Source: Pseudomonadota bacterium
GTDB taxonomy: Bacteria > Pseudomonadota > Alphaproteobacteria > Rhizobiales > Methylopilaceae
DNA length: 10,202 bases
NCBI GenBank assembly: GCA_023389135.1
Contig: JAEWEX010000188.1
Coordinates: 1 to 10,202, forward strand
Reading direction: 5' to 3'
Shown here: in pieces, positions 7,360-10,202 of the stretch
Layout: each line of letters starts with the position of its first letter
Numbering within the stretch: the stretch's first letter is position 1
Made by a program: the position numbers and the translations under genes
The notes under the pieces: generated by a model
Database searches by the model: none
What the model was told of the DNA's origin: nothing
What the model saw: the letters and a program-made list of their open reading frames with translations, nothing else

Positions 7360-7799
7360 GCAACGCCGAATTGATCGAAGTCGAGCGCCGATGTTTCGCC
7401 GAGACCGAGAACCCCTTGCACATATGGTCTGCGTACGGGCTGGCCCGCTCCGCTGGAGACCCGATACCCGAGTGGGTGTTGCGCTATTTTGATCTTTGCC
7501 GCCGCAACATTTTCGATCTCTACGCCGACGGAAACTACCTCGGGGAAAAGGACATCCCAGCTTTGATCGTCAAGGCGGTGAAGATGGACGGACAGATATT
7601 CAGCCGATACCGAAACAACTGGATTGTGTGGGGCGCTGCTGTTCGGCAAGCAATCGAGCTACTTGGCAGCGAGACAAAGGCGATCCGGTTCGTCGCGGAT
7701 CGCTACAACTCGACCCCCCCGACTGTTCGCAGGGCATTTAAGAGATACGAGAAGCTTTTTCCCGGAGCCGGTATATTTCCAGATGAGGCCCTTTCATAA
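7356..7799 (+). CDS. Unknown protein co-encoded with the integrase
   Basis: A 147-residue soluble protein, start GTG at 7356 overlapping the integrase stop (GTGA). The same frame stays open back to 7065, but that part only shadows the integrase, and GGGAGG (7343-7348) sits at a good distance before this GTG. It is rich in aromatic and charged residues (HIWSAYGLARSAGD, WVLRYFDLCRRNIFDLYADG). The C-terminal third (about 100-137) has an HTH-like feel: AIELLGSETKAIRFVADRYN followed by STPPTVRRAFKRYEKLFP, where the second part could be a recognition helix. Its tight coupling to int and the terminator right after it suggest a role in integration/excision control. No known family was recognised. Confidence 0.85.
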   Translation: MSNAELIEVERRCFAETENPLHIWSAYGLARSAGDPIPEWVLRYFDLCRRNIFDLYADGNYLGEKDIPALIVKAVKMDGQIFSRYRNNWIVWGAAVRQAIELLGSETKAIRFVADRYNSTPPTVRRAFKRYEKLFPGAGIFPDEALS

Positions 7800-7830
7800 A
7801 CTCCCGGACTTTTTGAAAGGGCTTTTTCTT
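7788..7830 (+). terminator. Rho-independent terminator after the int operon
   Basis: Perfect 9-bp stem GCCCTTTCA (7788-7796) / TGAAAGGGC (7814-7822) with a 17-base loop, followed by TTTTTCTT (7823-7830). The TAA stop of the preceding gene is the first codon of the loop. It separates the int pair from the HTH-led operon. Confidence 0.85.
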
Positions 7831-7869
7831 ATCCTTTGCTTGCCCTGACAGAATTCGCGAGAGCATTTT

Positions 7870-7911
7870 GTTCCTGTGAACCACGGCGCACGCGCCGGAT
7901 ACGACAGGAAC
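7870..7911 (+). promoter_or_regulatory. Concentric double inverted repeat (operator or RNA hairpin) before the HTH gene
   Basis: Outer arms GTTCCTGT (7870-7877) and ACAGGAAC (7904-7911) are perfect. Inner arms CGGCGC (7884-7889) and GCGCCG (7892-7897) are also perfect, with a 2-base loop. Both pairs are centred on 7890.5, with 6-base gaps on each side. The AGGA ribosome site of the HTH gene (7907-7910) is inside the right outer arm, four bases from the ATG region. Either a dimeric regulator binds here or the transcript folds and hides the ribosome site. Confidence 0.6.
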
Positions 7912-7915
7912 CACC

Positions 7916-8119
7916 ATGAAAGATAAATGCCCTCCCTTGCCCCGCGTCGGTCTGAGTGTTGACGAGGCGGCATCCATCGCGCCCATCGGGCGAACTCTGC
8001 TTTTCCGTGCGATCAAGGACGGGCGCCTGCGGGCTCGCAAGTGCGGTCGCAGGACGGTGATCTTGGTCGACGACTTCAATGAGTTTCTGAGGTCGCTGCC
8101 GGTTCAGCGGGCCGCCTAA
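7916..8119 (+). CDS. Excisionase/AlpA-like helix-turn-helix DNA-binding protein
   Basis: A 67-residue protein made almost wholly of one MerR/excisionase-type HTH (about residues 12-58): GLSVDEAASIAPIGRTLLF for the helix pair, then RAIKDGRLRARKCGRRTVIL as the wing, and VDDFNEFLRSLP as the closing helix. Proteins of this size and form act as recombination directionality factors or as AlpA-type activators in phages and satellites. It heads the second operon of the element, directly behind an inverted-repeat structure that it may bind itself. The ribosome site is AGGA, within that structure. Its TAA overlaps the next ATG (TAATG). Excisionase versus transcription activator cannot be decided from sequence alone. 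Confidence 0.85.
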   Translation: MKDKCPPLPRVGLSVDEAASIAPIGRTLLFRAIKDGRLRARKCGRRTVILVDDFNEFLRSLPVQRAA

Positions 8120-8328
8120 TGGGAACGGCAAAACGACGAAGCCCCGCCAGCGTGGACGCGCTGAACGGGGCTTCGGGGGGTGATCACCTTGGCGGGCTGA
8201 TCTACTTCGACGTTACCCACAACGCCCTAGAACTTCAAGCGAAAAGACTGGCGCGCCGCTTCGGCCTGCCGATCCACACGGCGGCTGTCGTCGCCGAACT
8301 CGCCGGCCTCGGCCGGAGGGCGGCATGA
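8119..8328 (+). CDS. Small unknown protein in the early cluster
   Basis: A 69-residue protein. The first 20 residues are low complexity; the second half (about 27-69, LIYFDVTHNALELQAKRLAR... then FGLPIHTAAVVAELAGLG) looks like two amphipathic helices around a GLP turn, compatible with a small DNA-binding or helper protein. It starts at an ATG overlapping the previous stop (TAATG) and ends in an ATGA overlap with the next gene, so expression depends on translational coupling; no clear ribosome site of its own is seen. No family recognised. Position and overlaps, rather than homology, make it credible as a gene. Confidence 0.7.
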   Translation: MGTAKRRSPASVDALNGASGGDHLGGLIYFDVTHNALELQAKRLARRFGLPIHTAAVVAELAGLGRRAA

Positions 8329-8588
8329 GCGCGCCCGGCCGCCGGAAGCGGCGCGAACCCCAGACAAGGCAAGAGCGGTGGCGCGCGCGAAACGAGGTCG
8401 CCGCGTGGGCGCACGTCTGCACGGCCTCGGCGATCCGCCGGGGCCTGCTGATCCGGCCTGAGCAGTGCGAGGAATGCGGCGTCGAGGCGAAGGTGGACGC
8501 GCACCATCCCGACCATCGCGACCCGCTCCGGGTGCAGTTCCTCTGCCGGCGGTGCCACGCTGCGGTCCATAGGCGGGGGCGGACGTGA
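8325..8588 (+). CDS. Small zinc-finger/HNH-like phage protein
   Basis: An 87-residue basic protein. A helical N-terminal half (RWRARNEVAAWAHVCTASA, then IRRGLLIRPEQ) leads to a compact metal site: C48-x-x-C51, H60-H61-x-x-H64, and C74-x-x-C77-H78. The CxxC...HHPDH...CRRCH spacing matches small phage proteins often annotated as HNH endonucleases, where AHH gives the catalytic and metal histidines and the two Cys pairs bind structural zinc. Whether it cuts DNA is open, because the classical Asn is not evident (D63 sits between the histidines) and the domain is short. GGAGGG (8315-8320) is a good ribosome site. It overlaps its neighbours at both ends (ATGA and GTGA). Confidence 0.8.
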   Translation: MSAPGRRKRREPQTRQERWRARNEVAAWAHVCTASAIRRGLLIRPEQCEECGVEAKVDAHHPDHRDPLRVQFLCRRCHAAVHRRGRT

Positions 8589-9343
8589 CGGCCGTCGGCT
8601 CGCGCAAACACGATGCGTCTGGCCGGAGCACCGGCCAGCGCAAGGTCTCGCGGCGGACGGCCATCGCCGGCCAGTTCGCGCCGCGGACCATCGACATGCT
8701 GCGGTCGCCAGCGTATCGCGCCCTGTCGCTGACGGCGCATCGGGTGCTCGCCCGCATCGAGATCGAGTTGGCCAACCACGGCGGCACCGAGAACGGCCGC
8801 CTGCCGTGCACGTTCGACGACCTCGTGGCTTACGGGTGCCACCGCCACGCGGTCGCGCCCGCCATCCGCGAACTGGCCGCCCTGGGATTTATCGAAGTGA
8901 CGGAACGCGGGCGCGGCGGTAACGCCGCGTTCCGCTCACCGAACGTGTTCCGGCTCACGTATCGCTCAACCGATCGCAGCGGGCCGACCGACGACTGGCA
9001 GCGGTTCGAATCCGACGCGGACGTTGAACAGGCGATCACCGAGGCGCGCCGCACGCCGAGCAAAAAACAGAACGCCAGTGCCGGAAAACGCCACGCACCA
9101 GTGACGGTTTCCGGCACCGAAAGCGGGTCCGCCCCAGTGATGGTTTCCGGCACTACAGCCCCAGTGACGGTTTCCGGCACTACTTTCGATATGGCGGGTG
9201 AGGCGGCAGCGGGGACGCAGCGGCCAGCCCCCCATGAGGCTGGCCAGCGGCGGCCCGAGGCGCAGTCCTTGGGGGAGGTCACGAACCTTCTGCTGCAAAC
9301 CCCGCTGATGCAGCGAGCGCTCGCGCGTCGAGGGCGGCCATGA
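8585..9343 (+). CDS. Winged-helix phage protein, likely replication initiator, with internal repeats
   Basis: A 252-residue protein starting at a GTG overlapping the previous stop. Residues about 38-126 form a winged-helix-like domain: SPAYRALSLTAHRVLARIEI, a GGTENGRLPCTFDDL segment, GCHRHAVAPAIRELAALGFI as recognition helix and following strand, then the wing (EVTERGRGGNAAF). I recall this pattern from alphaproteobacterial phage and island proteins near replication genes. Residues 171-200 hold three copies of APVTVSGT-like peptide encoded by 20-bp DNA repeats. The C-terminus has a short hydrophobic helix (about 230-246, EVTNLLLQTPLMQRALA) that could contact a partner such as a helicase loader. 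N-terminal DNA binding, mid-gene iterons and a C-terminal contact helix parallel phage lambda O. Function is inferred; a transcriptional role is the alternative. Confidence 0.8.
   Translation: MTAVGSRKHDASGRSTGQRKVSRRTAIAGQFAPRTIDMLRSPAYRALSLTAHRVLARIEIELANHGGTENGRLPCTFDDLVAYGCHRHAVAPAIRELAALGFIEVTERGRGGNAAFRSPNVFRLTYRSTDRSGPTDDWQRFESDADVEQAITEARRTPSKKQNASAGKRHAPVTVSGTESGSAPVMVSGTTAPVTVSGTTFDMAGEAAAGTQRPAPHEAGQRRPEAQSLGEVTNLLLQTPLMQRALARRGRP
9075..9180 (+). repeat. Iteron-like 20-bp direct repeats inside the winged-helix gene
   Basis: CCAGTGACGGTTTCCGGCAC is present at 9098-9117 and 9161-9180, with a one-base variant (gtgaTgg) at 9134-9153. Start-to-start spacing is 36 and 27 bases. A fourth related copy in inverted orientation (AGTGCCGGAAA, 9077-9087) lies upstream, next to an A-rich patch (aaaaaacag, 9062-9070). 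Candidate replication origin or binding sites for the encoded protein. Confidence 0.6.
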
Positions 9344-9561
9344 CGACGACGGCCCGGCGTTCGTCCAGCCGGATGCGGCGGCATCGGGCTCGCCAGCGCG
9401 CGGGTCGGCTGGTGCTGGCCGTCGAAGTCGATGAGGTCGGACTGGTCGAATTGCTGATCGAGACCGGGCGTTTGTCCCGTGACCGCAGCGAGGACCGGAA
9501 AGCAATCACGGACGCCACGACGAAGCTTTTGGCCAGCCTGACTGTGGCTCACGTGGATTGA
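9340..9561 (+). CDS. Small unknown phage protein
   Basis: A 73-residue protein with a strongly basic N-terminus (RRSSSRMRRHRARQRAGR, residues 6-23), then a likely beta-strand (LVLAVEVDEVGLVELLIETG) and a C-terminal helix (ITDATTKLLASLTVA). Similar small Arg-rich proteins are common in alphaproteobacterial prophages, but I know no assigned function. The basic leader suggests nucleic-acid contact. It starts in an ATGA overlap with the winged-helix gene, with GAGGG just upstream, and closes the early gene chain; the next gene follows after 66 bases. Confidence 0.75.
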   Translation: MTTTARRSSSRMRRHRARQRAGRLVLAVEVDEVGLVELLIETGRLSRDRSEDRKAITDATTKLLASLTVAHVD

Positions 9562-9565
9562 ACCT

Positions 9566-9577
9566 GTGACGCGTCAC
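9566..9577. promoter_or_regulatory. Perfect 12-bp palindrome upstream of the capsid gene
   Basis: GTGACGCGTCAC is its own reverse complement and is the only notable feature in the 66-base gap before the capsid gene, 50 bases ahead of its ATG. Candidate operator for switching the structural (late) unit. Confidence 0.45.
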
Positions 9578-9616
9578 GACATCGCCCGCGAGAATCGGCC
9601 ATGGTCGCTGCCGAAT

Positions 9617-9622
9617 AGGAGG
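9617..9622 (+). promoter_or_regulatory. Consensus ribosome binding site of the capsid gene
   Basis: AGGAGG with a 5-base spacer to the ATG at 9628 is the strongest ribosome site in the window. It fits the high expression needed for a capsid protein and fixes the start over the in-frame ATG six codons into the frame (9643). Confidence 0.85.
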
Positions 9623-9627
9623 TTCAC

Positions 9628-10202
9628 ATGGCGAAAACAGTAATGGCGCGGCCGGTCATCGCGCAAAAGGGCATGGCGGTTGTCCGCGCCGCGCTCTGCA
9701 CGGCGGCGGCGCAGAAGGCGGGCGCGCATCCGAGCGAACTCGCGCTGGAACGGTTCGGACCGAGCGTCGAACGGCTGGTCAAGGCGGCGGTGCCGGCGGG
9801 CCGATACGCTGATGTCGGCGGCGACGAGCGCAGCGTGGCGGAATTCTTCGATGCGGTCCGGGAACGCTCCGCTATCGGCCGGATGCGCATGCGGCGGGTG
9901 CCGATGCGGGTCCGCACGATGTTCGCGTCGGAGTCGATCACCGCGGCCTGGGTGCGACCCGGACAGGCAGTGCCGGCGGGCCGGACCATCTGGGATGAGC
10001 GGACGCTGGAGCCGCACCACGTCGCGGCGCTGTCCGTCGTGACCGAGGAAACCATAAACGCCGCGATGGGCGGCGATCCGCGCGCCGAGGAAGCCGTCAG
10101 GCGCGACATGGTGGCCGCGGTCGCCGACGCGGTGGACGCGGCGCTTCTCGATCCCACGAACGCAGGCGAGGCGGAGCGCGTGCCGGCCTCGATCACCTAC
10201 GG
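9628..10202 (+). CDS. Phage major capsid protein (HK97 fold), N-terminal part, cut by the window edge
   Basis: 191 complete codons are visible. The pattern typical of HK97-type major capsid proteins is present: a helical N-terminal section; then the beta/E-loop region with RVPMRVRTMFASESITAAWV and PGQAVPAG (about 91-118); LEPHHVAALSVVTEETINA (about 126-144); a long helix EEAVRRDMVAAVADAVDAAL (about 154-173); and DPTNAGEAERVPASITYG at the edge. In the family this last motif (LLDP..G...PASIT.G) precedes the spine helix and P-domain. No prohead protease or scaffold gene lies just before it, unlike most HK97-type phages; the visible N-terminus is about 85 residues ahead of the E-loop, so a fused delta domain is possible. 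Function: forms the icosahedral head. The 3' end and any following head genes are outside the window. Confidence 0.9.
   Translation, partial: MAKTVMARPVIAQKGMAVVRAALCTAAAQKAGAHPSELALERFGPSVERLVKAAVPAGRYADVGGDERSVAEFFDAVRERSAIGRMRMRRVPMRVRTMFASESITAAWVRPGQAVPAGRTIWDERTLEPHHVAALSVVTEETINAAMGGDPRAEEAVRRDMVAAVADAVDAALLDPTNAGEAERVPASITY

Larger units (their letters stand above)
5806..10202. mobile_element. Integrated prophage or phage satellite in tRNA-Glu, left part only
   Basis: The left end is defined by the tRNA-Glu 3' core. The element then carries a tyrosine integrase, an unknown partner gene, an excisionase-like HTH gene, a tightly overlapping early cluster with a winged-helix replication-type protein, and an HK97-type capsid gene, all on the plus strand. 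The right boundary is beyond the window. No terminase, portal, prohead protease or tail gene is seen up to the capsid gene. The compact order resembles capsid-encoding satellites, but a small prophage with morphogenesis genes further right is not excluded. Confidence 0.85.

Noticed and set aside
9075..9180. CRISPR-like repeat array
   Set aside because: The repeats are in frame in a coding region, the spacers are 7-16 bases, and copies number only three.
5806..10202. Gene transfer agent cluster
   Set aside because: An integrase, an att site in a tRNA and an excisionase-like gene indicate an integrating element; GTA clusters lack these.

Overview
The window is high-GC bacterial DNA, most likely from an alphaproteobacterium. 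The left end carries a heme A synthase of the alphaproteobacterial COX15/CtaA type and a DUF2842 protein, a small membrane protein family typical of that class. All calls come from reading the sequence; no database search was run.

Layout. (1) Positions 1-723 are chromosomal housekeeping: the 5' part of ctaA on the minus strand, divergent from a small DUF2842 gene. (2) Positions 748-3936, minus strand, hold one large autotransporter: signal peptide, beta-helical passenger with PATR-type repeats, and a C-terminal outer-membrane barrel. A likely promoter lies just upstream. (3) Positions 3998-4671 show no convincing gene. (4) Positions 4672-5695, minus strand, form a short polymorphic-toxin module. 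It is a headless RHS core fragment with a C-terminal variable tip, followed 4 bases later by an Imm32-like immunity gene with much lower GC. (5) Position 5806 starts an integrated mobile element. The mark is the 3' end of a tRNA-Glu(UUC) gene, from the anticodon stem to CCA, with no matching 5' half. Next to it is a tyrosine integrase reading away from it.

The element runs off the right edge. In order it carries: an integrase and an overlapping unknown gene closed by a clear terminator; a symmetric inverted-repeat structure; an excisionase/AlpA-like HTH gene; a chain of overlapping small genes (unknown, zinc-finger/HNH-like, a winged-helix protein with iteron-like repeats inside its coding sequence, unknown); a perfect 12-bp palindrome; a strong RBS; and an HK97-type major capsid gene cut by the window end. 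The order int - HTH regulator - replication-type protein - capsid, with no terminase, portal or protease gene before the capsid, suggests a compact prophage or a capsid-encoding phage satellite (like cf-PICIs) rather than an ordinary prophage. Data beyond the window are needed to decide.

Working model: the integrase and HTH protein control integration and excision at tRNA-Glu. The winged-helix protein may bind its own internal repeats as a lambda-O-like initiator. The capsid gene starts a separate late unit. The RHS/Imm32 pair lies just outside the element, on the far side of the attachment site.
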